The notes beneath the pieces were generated by a model, which worked only from the letters and a program-made list of their open reading frames with translations, was not told the origin of the DNA and ran no database searches. This document shows positions 45,341 through 53,249 of a DNA stretch of 64,000 nt, one piece after another (position 1 is the stretch's first letter; each line of letters begins with the position of its first letter). The stretch lies in NCBI RefSeq assembly GCF_001613105.1, contig NZ_BDBS01000004.1, positions 62,001 through 126,000 on the forward strand, in the 5' to 3' direction. The translations under genes and the position numbers were made by a program. Origin of the DNA: Nocardia pseudobrasiliensis NBRC 108224 (GTDB lineage: Bacteria > Actinomycetota > Actinomycetes > Mycobacteriales > Mycobacteriaceae).

Positions 45341-46753
45341 ATGCAGGACCGGACCGATATCGGGGACCTCGGCTATCAGCAGCGACTGCGCAGACGCCAC
45401 ATCCAGATGATCGCCATCGGCGGTTCGATCGGCACCGGGCTGTTCCTCGGCGCCAGCGGACGGATGGCGCTGGCCGGACCCTCCCTCGCCATCGTCTACA
45501 TCGTGTGCGGGATCTTCACCTTCATGGTCGTGCGCGCGCTCGGGGAGCTGGTGATGTACCGGCCCTCCTCGGGGGCGTTCGTGTCCTATGCCCGCGAATT
45601 CCTCGGTGAGCGCGGGGCGTATTCGGTGGGGTGGCTGTACTTTCTGAACTGGTCGACCACCCTGGTCGCCGATATCACCGCGATCGCGCTGTACGCGCAT
45701 TTCTGGTCGTTTCTGGTGCCCGTGCCGCAGTGGCTGCTCGCGCTGATCGCCCTGACGATCGTCGTCGGGCTCAATCTGCTGTCGGTCCGGATGTTCGGCG
45801 AGCTGGAGTTCTGGTTCGCACTGGTCAAGGTCGCCACCATCGTGGTGTTCATGCTGCTGGCGATCGGATTCATCGTCACCGGCACCGCGGTCGGTGACAA
45901 TGTGCCCGGCATCTCGACCATCACCGAGCACGGCGGGCTGTTCCCGCGCGGTCTGACGCCGATGCTCACCATCGCCCTGGGCGTGGTGTTCGCCTTCGGC
46001 GGCACCGAGATGATCGGTGTCGCCGCGGGCGAATCCGCCAATGCGCGGGAGGTGGTGCCGCAGGCGGTGAACTCGATCATGTGGCGGATCATCCTGTTCT
46101 ACGCCGGTTCGGTCATCCTGTTCACGCTGCTGCTGCCGTGGACGGCCTACTCGGCCGAGGAGAGTCCGTTCGTCACGGTGATGAGTTCGATCGGCATCCC
46201 GCACGCCGGGGACGTCATGAATCTGGTGGTACTCACCGCGGCGATGTCGAGCCTGAACGCGGGGCTGTACGCGACCGGGCGCACCCTGCGCTCGATGGCC
46301 GTCGCGGGCGCTGCGCCCCGCTTTGCCCAGCGGATGAACCATCACGGCGCGCCCTACGGCGGCATTCTCATCACCAGCGTGGTCGGCATCGCCGGGGTGG
46401 TGCTCAATCTGGTGGTGCCGCACAAGGCCTTCGAGATCGTGCTGAATCTGGCCGGCCTGGGCATCGTCGGCACCTGGGCGTCGATCATGATCTGCCACTG
46501 GATCTTCGTGCGCAAGGCCGAGCGGGGCGAGTACGAGCGGCCCGCCTTCCGGCTGCCCTTCGCGCCGATGCTCAATATTCTGACCCTCGGCTTCCTGGTC
46601 GCGGTGATCACGCTGATGTTCTTCGACGCCGAGATCGGGCGGATCACGTTGGCGGCCTTCCTGCTCGTGGTCGTCGCCATGGTGGCGGGCTGGTTCCGCG
46701 TCCGGGGACGGCTCGATCCCGACGTCCTCGGCTCGGTTCAGCCCGCCGAATGA
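45341..46753 (+). CDS. Amino-acid permease, APC superfamily (AnsP/GABA-permease group)
   Basis: 470 residues, ATG at 45341 after GGGGAAGG. Twelve predicted membrane helices. The APC signature IQMIAIGGSIGTGLFLGASGRMALAGPS opens helix I, and VFAFGGTEMIGVAAGESANAREVVPQAV is the usual helix VI/loop motif of this family. It imports an amino acid with protons. The specificity (Asn, GABA or an aromatic residue) cannot be read from sequence. It stands alone between a LAL regulator and a convergent serine hydrolase. Confidence 0.94.
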   Translation: MQDRTDIGDLGYQQRLRRRHIQMIAIGGSIGTGLFLGASGRMALAGPSLAIVYIVCGIFTFMVVRALGELVMYRPSSGAFVSYAREFLGERGAYSVGWLYFLNWSTTLVADITAIALYAHFWSFLVPVPQWLLALIALTIVVGLNLLSVRMFGELEFWFALVKVATIVVFMLLAIGFIVTGTAVGDNVPGISTITEHGGLFPRGLTPMLTIALGVVFAFGGTEMIGVAAGESANAREVVPQAVNSIMWRIILFYAGSVILFTLLLPWTAYSAEESPFVTVMSSIGIPHAGDVMNLVVLTAAMSSLNAGLYATGRTLRSMAVAGAAPRFAQRMNHHGAPYGGILITSVVGIAGVVLNLVVPHKAFEIVLNLAGLGIVGTWASIMICHWIFVRKAERGEYERPAFRLPFAPMLNILTLGFLVAVITLMFFDAEIGRITLAAFLLVVVAMVAGWFRVRGRLDPDVLGSVQPAE

Positions 46754-46756
46754 CGC

Positions 46757-47815
46757 CTAATCGGCCCGGAACACCTCCGCGACAAGCTTTTTGGTCGCGT
46801 CCTGGAACGCCTGCGACAGCGACATCCCGGGATCGTCCACATAGTTCAGCGCGGCGGTCAAGGTTTTGCGGCCGTCGAGGGTGCTGTACATCAGGGCCCC
46901 GTGACCGGCGATGCCGCCATTGTGGGTGATGACGGTGCCGCCATCGGTCTCCTGCACGAAAATGCCCAGACCGTAACCGAATTCGGGATGCGGCGTGCGC
47001 ATCTGGTCCAGCAGCGCGGCCGGTAGCAGCTTTCCGCCCATCAGCGCGGACAGGAAGGTGTGCAGGTCACCGGTGGTGGAGATCATGTCACCGCCGCTGG
47101 AGATCCAGGACGGATTCTGGCGGGTGACATCGACCGTATGCTGTTCGCCCGCTTCCTCGTAGCGGTAGTAGGCGTGGGCGTGTGGTTCGGGGAGATCGGG
47201 CTGGGTGGTCGGGGCGACGGTGCCCGACAGGCCGAGCGGGGCAACGATGCGATCGCGCAGTTCCTCGGCGATGGGTCGCCCGGTGACCTTCTCGATCAGC
47301 AGTCGGGCCAGGACATAGTTGGTATTGGCGTAGCTCCAACCGGTCCCCGGCTCGAACCGCGGCTGCTTCGACAGCGCCAGCCGGACCAGTTCCTCCGGCC
47401 GATAGGTGCGAAAACGATTGTCCACCCACTCCTTTCCGGACCAGACGATGCCCGGCACGACCGTCCCGTCCTCGAAGTACTCGCCGGTGAAGTTGAACAC
47501 CCCGCTGGTGTGCTGCAGCAGCATGCGCACCGTGATGCGTCGATCCAGCCCGAATTCGGGCAGGTAGTCCGCCGCCGGGTGGTCGAGTTCGACCTTGCCC
47601 TCGGCCACCAGCTGCAACATCACGGTCGCGATGAAGGTCTTGGTATTGCTGCCGATCCGGATATGCCCGTCGATCGGCGGACTCGCGGCCTCGCCCAGCC
47701 GCGCGAGCCCGGCGCTGCCGACCCACTCACCGCGATTGTCGTTGACGCGCAGGGTGATTCCGGTGAAGCCGGATTCGACGATCTCGTCGATGATGTTCTG
47801 TAACTCGGTTGTCAT
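46757..47815 (-). CDS. Serine hydrolase of the beta-lactamase class C / D,D-peptidase fold
   Basis: 352 residues. The catalytic SxxK is seen in RIGSNTKTFIA, the YxN in WSYANTNYVLA, and the third motif as HNGG (HxG in place of KTG). This matches serine esterase/D-aminopeptidase-like proteins and class C-related hydrolases. No signal peptide is evident, so a cytoplasmic role is likely and antibiotic resistance is not implied. Converges on the permease with a 3-bp gap. No clear Shine-Dalgarno before the ATG. Confidence 0.92.
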   Translation of the reverse strand: MTTELQNIIDEIVESGFTGITLRVNDNRGEWVGSAGLARLGEAASPPIDGHIRIGSNTKTFIATVMLQLVAEGKVELDHPAADYLPEFGLDRRITVRMLLQHTSGVFNFTGEYFEDGTVVPGIVWSGKEWVDNRFRTYRPEELVRLALSKQPRFEPGTGWSYANTNYVLARLLIEKVTGRPIAEELRDRIVAPLGLSGTVAPTTQPDLPEPHAHAYYRYEEAGEQHTVDVTRQNPSWISSGGDMISTTGDLHTFLSALMGGKLLPAALLDQMRTPHPEFGYGLGIFVQETDGGTVITHNGGIAGHGALMYSTLDGRKTLTAALNYVDDPGMSLSQAFQDATKKLVAEVFRAD

Positions 47816-48164
47816 GATGGATACGTTCGCCGGACCGGCTGATACCGAGCTGACGCCGACCTGATACGACCGCTGTCACGGACCGTGTCGACTCCCGGCG
47901 CATTCGCGCCTACCACCCTGGTTGACTCCCCGTCGACTGCACGACGAACGCGCCATACGGAAAACAACCCGTCGCCTGATGTCACCGCATACCCGTTTCG
48001 TCTAATTTCACTGTCAAAGATGTATAGGGGGTGCGTTTCCCATCAATCGGCAGGCGATAGGAGAAACGGAGGGGTTGGCGGGGGATCACCGTCTACCTAC
48101 TATCGGCACGAAATACCAACCGCCGCCGGCTCATTCGCCGGGCAGGGAAGGACACACTACAGCG
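47816..48164. other. Intergenic region between divergent hydrolase and glyoxalase genes
   Basis: 349 bp, no gene supported. It should hold both promoters. TTGACT at about 47921 has no fitting -10, and TATAGG near 48024 has no fitting -35. I see no strong repeat. Confidence 0.5.
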
Positions 48165-48563
48165 ATGGGCAATGGGGTTGCTTTTTTCGAGATCGGGACC
48201 GACGATCCGGTGGGTCTGGAACGTTTCTACAGCGACGTGTTCGGTTGGACCTTCACCGCGGGTCACGGCGACTCTTACCGCATTATCCGGACGCAGGGAA
48301 AAGGAATCTCGCTGGGCGGGCTCTGGGACAGCAAGCAGGAACCCGACAACCCGCTGCCCGCCAACTACGCGATTTTCGCGATCGAGGTCGACGATGTCGT
48401 CACCACATGTGAGCGGGTAACCCGGGCGGGCGGCAAGTTGATCGACCCGCCGATGCCGGGGCCCGACGGCATCGTGGTTCTCGCACACGTGCGCGATCCC
48501 CTGGGAAACCATATCGCCGTCTTCCATTCGGCCTTCACCCACGAGGAAGGCGAGCGTGGCTAA
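48165..48563 (+). CDS. VOC-family (glyoxalase/bleomycin-resistance fold) protein
   Basis: 132 residues from ATG at 48165; an upstream in-frame ATG at 48075 would add a non-homologous leader. One betaalphabetabetabeta unit pair is recognisable: FFEIGTDDPVGLERFYSDVFGWTF at the start and AHVRDPLGNHIAVFHS at the end. It resembles the small VOC proteins annotated as glyoxalases in actinomycetes. Its enzymatic role is unknown. It overlaps the next gene by 8 bp. Confidence 0.88.
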   Translation: MGNGVAFFEIGTDDPVGLERFYSDVFGWTFTAGHGDSYRIIRTQGKGISLGGLWDSKQEPDNPLPANYAIFAIEVDDVVTTCERVTRAGGKLIDPPMPGPDGIVVLAHVRDPLGNHIAVFHSAFTHEEGERG

Positions 48564-48984
48564 GGGAGTCGGCACGATCGAATTGCCCAAACCGCCCGAA
48601 CAGGTCTGGGCGTTGCTGACCAACCGGACCCGCTACGGCGAATGGCTCACCGTGCACGCGGCCTGGGACGGCGGGAGCGCCACCGGTTTCGAGGTGGGCG
48701 CCACCTTCACCCAGCGGCTCCAACTCGACGGTCCCCCGGCGCCGGTCGTTTGGATCGTGACCACCTACGAGCCGGGCGCCAACCTCGAACTGTCCGGCCG
48801 GGGCGCGACGGATTTCCGGGCGCGCCTGTCCTACACCGTCGCTGCCACCCGGTCCGGCAGCGTCGTCGAACTCGTACTCGAACTCTTCGGCGGCGCGCTC
48901 GACGGCTCGGTCGGCAAGTTGATCGAACCCGGGCTGTGCCGCGAAATGACCAGGAGCCTGCGCAAACTCGCGGAGCTGAACTAG
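48556..48984 (+). CDS. SRPBCC (START-like) domain protein
   Basis: 142 residues from a GTG start, with GAGGAAGG 5 nt upstream inside the preceding gene, so it is coupled to it. The opening IELPKPPEQVWALLTNRTRYGEWL and the closing long helix (EPGLCREMTRSLRKLAEL) are typical of the polyketide-cyclase/dehydrase-like SRPBCC family. It probably binds a small hydrophobic ligand. There is no polyketide synthase nearby, so a cyclase role is not implied. Confidence 0.85.
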   Translation: MAKGVGTIELPKPPEQVWALLTNRTRYGEWLTVHAAWDGGSATGFEVGATFTQRLQLDGPPAPVVWIVTTYEPGANLELSGRGATDFRARLSYTVAATRSGSVVELVLELFGGALDGSVGKLIEPGLCREMTRSLRKLAELN

Positions 48985-49045
48985 ATCTGTTTAGAGTCGA
49001 CGGAGCAACGGTGGAAGTCGATCGCGGGGCGGGCGGGTTCGGGAA

Positions 49046-50269
49046 ATGAGCGCTGGGGAATTCGGACGCCGGCAACCACGAATCGTGGATGTGGCGATGG
49101 CCCTCACCCTCTGCACGGCCATGTGGCTGATGGGCGCGGTGTACCACCCCGAAACCGTATTCCGCACCGGAGGATGGCCGCCGTTCGGTCCGGCGGCCTA
49201 CGTCCTGACCGCGGTGATATGTCTTCCCCTCGCGGCGCGGCGAATCGCGCCGATGTCGATCCTGGTGGTGGTGTCGGCGGCGTATACCGGTTACCTTGCG
49301 CTGGGCTATCTTCCGAGCCTCAATTTCTACGGCCCCATGCTGGCCTTCTACACCGTCGCCGCCATGAAATCACCTCGGGAAGCGGCGATCGGCGCGGCCT
49401 TGCTCGGGGCCGAGTTGTTCTACAGCGGTTTGATGGCGCCCGAGGTGCCGCTGGTCGTCGCGATCGTGCAGGGCGTCGCGGTGCCCCCGGTGGTGTGGGG
49501 CGTCGCGGAGGTGTCGCGACGGCTGAGCATGCGCAACCGGCAATTGGCCGCGGCGACCGAGCAATTGCGCCGCGAGCAGGAGCATCGGGTCGAACACGCG
49601 GTGGCCCAGGAACGTCTGCAGATCGCCCGGGAGCTGCACGACGTTGTGGCGCACCATATTTCGGTGATAGCGATGCAGGCCGGGCTGGCCCGCTACGTAT
49701 TCGACACCGATCCGGCCACGGCCCGGGCCGCCGTGCAGACCGTGGACGGCATCAGCCGCGAAACGCTCGAGGAGCTGCGCCGGGTGCTGAAACTACTGCG
49801 CACCTGCGAAACTCCGGTCGAATCCGCCACCACGCTCGTCGAGACCGAGCCCGCCCCCGGAGTGGCGGGACTGGCGACATTGATCGCGCGAGTCCGTGGC
49901 GTCGGCGTGAACGCCGGCCTGGACGTGACCGGCGCGGTCGAGGAGCTGCCATCGGGGTTGCAGCTCACCGTGTATCGGGTCGTCCAGGAGGCGCTGACCA
50001 ATGTCATCAAACACGCCGGCCCCTGTGACGCCACCGTCGAAGTGCGCCGCGATGACCGGCAACTGACCGCGACGATCACCAATTCCGAAGGCTCCCCCGC
50101 ACATCCGGCCACGCGCATCGAACGCGGCGGTTCCGGCCACGGACTGCTCGGAATGCGCGAGCGCGCTCGGCTCTACGGCGGAACACTGACCGCCCGGCCT
50201 CGTCCGGAGGGCGGATATGTCGTGCTACTGACCGTGCCCTGGGCGGCGCCCGAGGCGTCGCGGAACTGA
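49046..50269 (+). CDS. Two-component sensor histidine kinase (NarL/DesK group)
   Basis: 407 residues. About five membrane segments in the first 160 residues with little extracytoplasmic sequence suggest an intramembrane sensor. The HisKA_3 box is ARELHDVVAHHIS (phospho-His ~199). HATPase motifs follow: VVQEALTNVIKHA and GHGLLGMRERA. It is the likely partner of the response regulator that converges on it from the other strand. Confidence 0.94.
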   Translation: MSAGEFGRRQPRIVDVAMALTLCTAMWLMGAVYHPETVFRTGGWPPFGPAAYVLTAVICLPLAARRIAPMSILVVVSAAYTGYLALGYLPSLNFYGPMLAFYTVAAMKSPREAAIGAALLGAELFYSGLMAPEVPLVVAIVQGVAVPPVVWGVAEVSRRLSMRNRQLAAATEQLRREQEHRVEHAVAQERLQIARELHDVVAHHISVIAMQAGLARYVFDTDPATARAAVQTVDGISRETLEELRRVLKLLRTCETPVESATTLVETEPAPGVAGLATLIARVRGVGVNAGLDVTGAVEELPSGLQLTVYRVVQEALTNVIKHAGPCDATVEVRRDDRQLTATITNSEGSPAHPATRIERGGSGHGLLGMRERARLYGGTLTARPRPEGGYVVLLTVPWAAPEASRN

Positions 50270-50285
50270 TCGCGAAGGGACGCCG

Positions 50286-50951
50286 CTAATTTCGGCGGGG
50301 AACCACGAGTCCGGTCTCGTAGGCGATGACGACGGCCTGGGCGCGACTGCGGATTCCGAGCTTGGTCATACTGCGGTAGAGGTGGGTTTTGACGGTGCTC
50401 TCGCTGACACAGAGTTCGGCGGCGATCTCGATATTGGATATCCCCCTGCCGACCAGGCGCAGCACCTCGACCTCGCGTGTGGTCAGCGATTCCAGCGACG
50501 GATGCGGGCCTCGGTGGGATTCGGTCCGCGCCGCGAATTCCTCCACCAGGCGGCGCAGGACGGCCGGGGCGATCAGCACATCGCCGGCGGCGACCGCGTG
50601 GATCGCGGCCAGAACCTGTTCCGGCGACGTGTCTTTGAGCAGGAAGCCCGACGCCCCGATGCGCAATGCGGAGTAGACGTACTCGTCGAGGTCGAAGGTG
50701 GTCAGGATGAGCACCCGCGGCGGTCGAGCGGAGGCGGTGGCGAGGATCTTCTCGGTGGCGGTGATGCCGTCCATACCGGGCATGCGAATATCCATCAGGA
50801 CGACGTCGGGCTGATGGAGTTCGGTGAGGGCGACCGCGTCCTCGCCGGTGGCGGCCTCCCCCACGACGGTCAACCGACCGCTGGTGCGAACCAGGGCGGC
50901 CAGACCGGCGCGAACGAGAGGTTGATCGTCGACGACCAGAACGGTGATCAT
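50286..50951 (-). CDS. NarL/LuxR-family response regulator
   Basis: 221 residues from ATG at 50951, preferred to GTG at 50957 because GGAAGGG lies 5 nt before it. The receiver domain has DD near residue 8, phospho-acceptor Asp in VVLMDIRMPGMDG, Thr in LILTTFD and Lys in FLLKDT. The LuxR helix-turn-helix is LTTREVEVLRLVGRGISNIEIAAELCVSESTVKTHL (~152-187). It ends 16 bp from the end of the histidine kinase gene on the opposite strand. Confidence 0.95.
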   Translation of the reverse strand: MITVLVVDDQPLVRAGLAALVRTSGRLTVVGEAATGEDAVALTELHQPDVVLMDIRMPGMDGITATEKILATASARPPRVLILTTFDLDEYVYSALRIGASGFLLKDTSPEQVLAAIHAVAAGDVLIAPAVLRRLVEEFAARTESHRGPHPSLESLTTREVEVLRLVGRGISNIEIAAELCVSESTVKTHLYRSMTKLGIRSRAQAVVIAYETGLVVPRRN

Positions 50952-51064
50952 GCACACCCTTCCGACTCACCCGCGAACCCGACCCAACTTATCCGGCCCG
51001 CATCGGATGGGACAAGCCCGAGTTCCACCGGCTTCGGCGGAGAGTCGAAAGGTTCTGTGCCTGT

Positions 51065-51844
51065 TCAGAACTCCGAATAGGTGTAGGTTTCCGCACGGTG
51101 TTTCCGCACGGTGGTCACGAACGCCTCGCGCAGCCCGTCACCGGGCCCGACGCCCAGTTCGTCCTGGAACAGTCGCTCCGCCGACTTGTAGGCCTCGACC
51201 GCTTCGGCCTGCCGCCCGGCGCGACGCAGCGCGGTGATCAGATGGATTCGCATTCGCTCGTTCAGCGGGTCGTCGCGGATGAATCGTTTCGCGGTCGCGA
51301 TGACCCGACGATCATCGCCCAGCGCGATCCAGGCGTCCAGCAGTGTTTCGCGCGCCGTACTGCGCAATCGCCGCAGTTCGTCCGCGGCCGCGGCGGCCAG
51401 CGGACCGTCCGCCAGATCGAGCAGGACATCCCCGCGCCACAGGCCCAGCGACTCCTCGAGGATCGCCGCGACGACCGACGGCACCGACGGAGCCAGGCTC
51501 AACGCGTGTTCCACACCCGCGGTGAACCGGTGGGCATCCACCGCCGAGCGCGACACACCGAGCCGGTATCCCGCCGGGGTCGATTCGAGCACGGTCGGGT
51601 CGACGCCGTGGCCGACCAGCCAGCGCCGTACCCGAGCCACGTGCGCGTGCAGGGTGTTCGCCGCATTTCCGCTGGAACGCAGCAGATCGAGCTCCTCGAT
51701 GAGCTCGTCGCGGCGCACCTCGCCGCCCGCGCGCAGCGCGAGAGTCGCGACGATGATTTGGAGCTTACGGCCGGGCACTTGAACTTCCACGCCGTTTATA
51801 GCCGGTTGCAATGGTCCGAGAATGTTGAGTGCTATTCTTGACAT
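51065..51844 (-). CDS. Small SARP-family transcriptional activator
   Basis: 259 residues, the classic two-domain size of ActII-ORF4/DnrI-like proteins. An N-terminal winged helix (ALNILGPLQPAINGVEVQVPGRKLQIIVATLAL, recognition region near ANTLHAHVARVRRWL) is followed by a BTAD (~95-245; AVDAHRFTAGVEHAL, RMRIHLITALRRAGRQAEAVEAYKSAERLFQDELG). The ATG at 51844 is about 10 nt after GGGGAGG. It is the usual kind of pathway activator for a biosynthetic cluster. The nearest candidate targets are the operons from 53250 onward. Confidence 0.94.
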   Translation of the reverse strand: MSRIALNILGPLQPAINGVEVQVPGRKLQIIVATLALRAGGEVRRDELIEELDLLRSSGNAANTLHAHVARVRRWLVGHGVDPTVLESTPAGYRLGVSRSAVDAHRFTAGVEHALSLAPSVPSVVAAILEESLGLWRGDVLLDLADGPLAAAAADELRRLRSTARETLLDAWIALGDDRRVIATAKRFIRDDPLNERMRIHLITALRRAGRQAEAVEAYKSAERLFQDELGVGPGDGLREAFVTTVRKHRAETYTYSEF

Positions 51845-51924
51845 CGACTCCAGTCCTCCCCTCGGCGGGCAGCATCCGGCATGCGATATTGCCCCCCGAA
51901 ATACCGGGTAACGCGGTCGGGTGC

Positions 51925-51937
51925 AGCTTTGAAAGCT
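51925..51937. promoter_or_regulatory. Inverted repeat AGCTTT-G-AAAGCT upstream of SARP
   Basis: Perfect 6-1-6 inverted repeat, 81 bp upstream of the SARP start codon. A possible operator; no known regulator box recognised. Confidence 0.3.
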
Positions 51938-52230
51938 CGAATCCGTATCGATACCGTCTCCGGATCGGCAGGAAATCCCCCCGAGTCACAAATTTTTCGA
52001 TCGGGCGGATTATTTCCCCTCGCCCCTGATCAAACGCAGACCACGCGGTCTTACCGCCCAATCCTCCATTCCGTCGCCGATTCACCGCCTCCCTGCGAGG
52101 GTGAACCGACCGGTCGCACGCAGTTAATACGTCCGGCAACGACTGGCCGGTACTCTATCATTTACCCTCTCAGCTGTCAACATTCTTATGAAAATCACAG
52201 AACTATTTCCAACTGCTTTCATTCGGTTTA

Positions 52231-52319
52231 CGAACATATCTGTTCGCGAAGATTGCGAAGAAATTCGCAGCAAACTGCGGATTCGATTTCAATTGGCGAG
52301 CAACGAAGCAGCATGCTTC
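52231..52319. repeat. Cluster of four short perfect inverted repeats
   Basis: CGAACA-N4-TGTTCG (52231-52246), TGCGAA-N4-TTCGCA (52254-52269), CGCAG-N4-CTGCG (52266-52279, overlapping the previous one) and GAAGCA-N3-TGCTTC (52305-52319). Each could form a small tetraloop- or triloop-type hairpin. They lie in the AT-richer spacer upstream of the TetR gene. Confidence 0.6.
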
Positions 52320-52422
52320 TACTGATTCGAATAGAACGAGACGACCCGACAGCAATTCCACGGCCGCGTCCAGCAACTCGGCCGGACAAAGGAGTCTCGC
52401 CTCACAGACCGACCGAAAGTCG

Positions 52423-52452
52423 TAGACCGACCCACAGTCTGCCGGGTATGCT
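52423..52452 (+). promoter_or_regulatory. Candidate promoter of the TetR gene (possibly leaderless mRNA)
   Basis: TAGACC (52423-52428) and TATGCT (52447-52452) are 18 bp apart. Transcription from this -10 would begin at or next to the GTG start codon at 52459, which has no Shine-Dalgarno. The region also has ACAGACCGA (52404-52412), the same nonamer as in the MmpL operator, suggesting autoregulation. Confidence 0.5.
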
Positions 52453-52458
52453 CGAATC

Positions 52459-53073
52459 GTGAGTGAGGTCAAGGCGAGCAGGCGCGATATGTATGCCGCG
52501 CTGACGAAGACTGCGATCCTCGATGCCGCGCGGAAGCTGTTCGTGGAGAAGGGTTTCGACTCGACCTCCGTCGACGACATCGCGCGCGAGTCGCAGCTCA
52601 GCAAGGGCGCCGTATACCACCACTTCCAGGACAAGCAGCAGGTCTTCGCCGAGGTCTACCTCGCGGCGGAGAAGGTGGTGATCGGCGCGGTGGCGGAATC
52701 GGCCATCGCGCCCGACCTCGAGCCCTGGGACCGCGCGGAAGTGGCGGCCCGCACCGCGATTCAGCGCTACGCCGCCGACGCGGACACCCGATCGCTGCTG
52801 CGCCAGGTCACCGGCGTGCTCGGCGTCGAGCGCACCCGCGAACTCGACAGCGAAGTGGCGCTTCCGCTCATCCGCGGCCTGCTCGACGAGCTGTCCCGGC
52901 TCGGCCTGCTGCGACCGGTCGACCTCGATACCACCGCGCAGATGGTGTTCCGCCTGCTCGCCGAGGCGTCGCTGGCGATCGCGCTCGCGCAAGATCCCGA
53001 GACCGCGTCCCATGATGTGGAGCTGGTGATGCTCTCCATGTTCCGCGGACTGCGGGCCGACACCCCCGACTGA
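52459..53073 (+). CDS. TetR-family transcriptional repressor
   Basis: 204 residues from GTG. The N-terminal helix-turn-helix is complete: TAILDAARKLFVEKGFDSTSVDDIARESQLSKGAVYHHFQDKQQVFAEV (~18-63). The C-terminal ligand domain is helical and unassigned. It is followed by a terminator and then the MmpL gene, whose promoter overlaps a palindrome. Repression of the exporter until a ligand binds is the simple model, as for other TetR-MmpL pairs. Confidence 0.95.
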   Translation: MSEVKASRRDMYAALTKTAILDAARKLFVEKGFDSTSVDDIARESQLSKGAVYHHFQDKQQVFAEVYLAAEKVVIGAVAESAIAPDLEPWDRAEVAARTAIQRYAADADTRSLLRQVTGVLGVERTRELDSEVALPLIRGLLDELSRLGLLRPVDLDTTAQMVFRLLAEASLAIALAQDPETASHDVELVMLSMFRGLRADTPD

Positions 53074-53106
53074 TACCGCAGAGCCCTTACAGACAGTCCC
53101 GCACGG

Positions 53107-53144
53107 CCGCAGGTTCGAATACCCACTTCGACCTGCGGTTTTTT
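53107..53144 (+). terminator. Rho-independent terminator after the TetR gene
   Basis: The arms CCGCAGGTTCGAA and TTCGACCTGCGG pair over 12 bp with one bulged T and a 7-nt loop, followed by TTTTTT (53139-53144). It separates the TetR and MmpL transcription units. Confidence 0.9.
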
Positions 53145-53165
53145 ATTTCCCTCGCTAACCGACTG

Positions 53166-53193
53166 TTGACATGTGAGCGACTTGAAGTATGGT
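53166..53193 (+). promoter_or_regulatory. Promoter of the MmpL operon
   Basis: Consensus TTGACA (53166-53171) and TATGGT (53188-53193) with a 16-bp spacer, 57 bp before the MmpL start codon. The best sigma-70-type promoter visible in the window. Confidence 0.8.
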
Positions 53194-53223
53194 ACAGACC
53201 GAGAGTCTGTCAGATTCTCGGTC
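53194..53223. promoter_or_regulatory. Probable TetR operator at the MmpL promoter
   Basis: ACAGAC-N5-GTCTGT (53194-53210) is a perfect inverted repeat that begins at the base after the -10 and so covers the transcription start. A second overlapping one, GACCGAGA-N11-TCTCGGTC (53197-53223), has perfect 8-bp arms. The half-site ACAGACCGA recurs upstream of the TetR gene. Confidence 0.75.
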
Positions 53224-53249
53224 ACCTCGGTGCACATGGGAGGGTCCCG

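Larger units (their letters stand above)
51845..52458. other. Long, AT-richer intergenic region rich in inverted repeats
   Basis: 614 bp between the divergent SARP and TetR genes. The right half (about 52140-52340) is clearly lower in GC than anything else in the window. No open frame here has a start signal. It holds a run of perfect inverted repeats, listed separately, and the TetR promoter. An untranslated RNA or a large regulatory region is possible. Confidence 0.6.

Noticed and set aside
46757..47815. Beta-lactamase conferring resistance
   Set aside because: Has SxxK/YxN but HNGG for KTG and no signal peptide; it fits general serine hydrolases of the fold better.
52231..52246. CGAACA-N4-TGTTCG as an SOS (LexA) box
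   Set aside because: The actinobacterial LexA box needs CGAAC-N4-GTTCG. Here the two halves are six bases apart, and no damage-response gene is adjacent.
53107..53125. GGTTCGAATACC resembles a tRNA T-arm
   Set aside because: No acceptor, D or anticodon arm can be built around it; the sequence is explained by the terminator hairpin.
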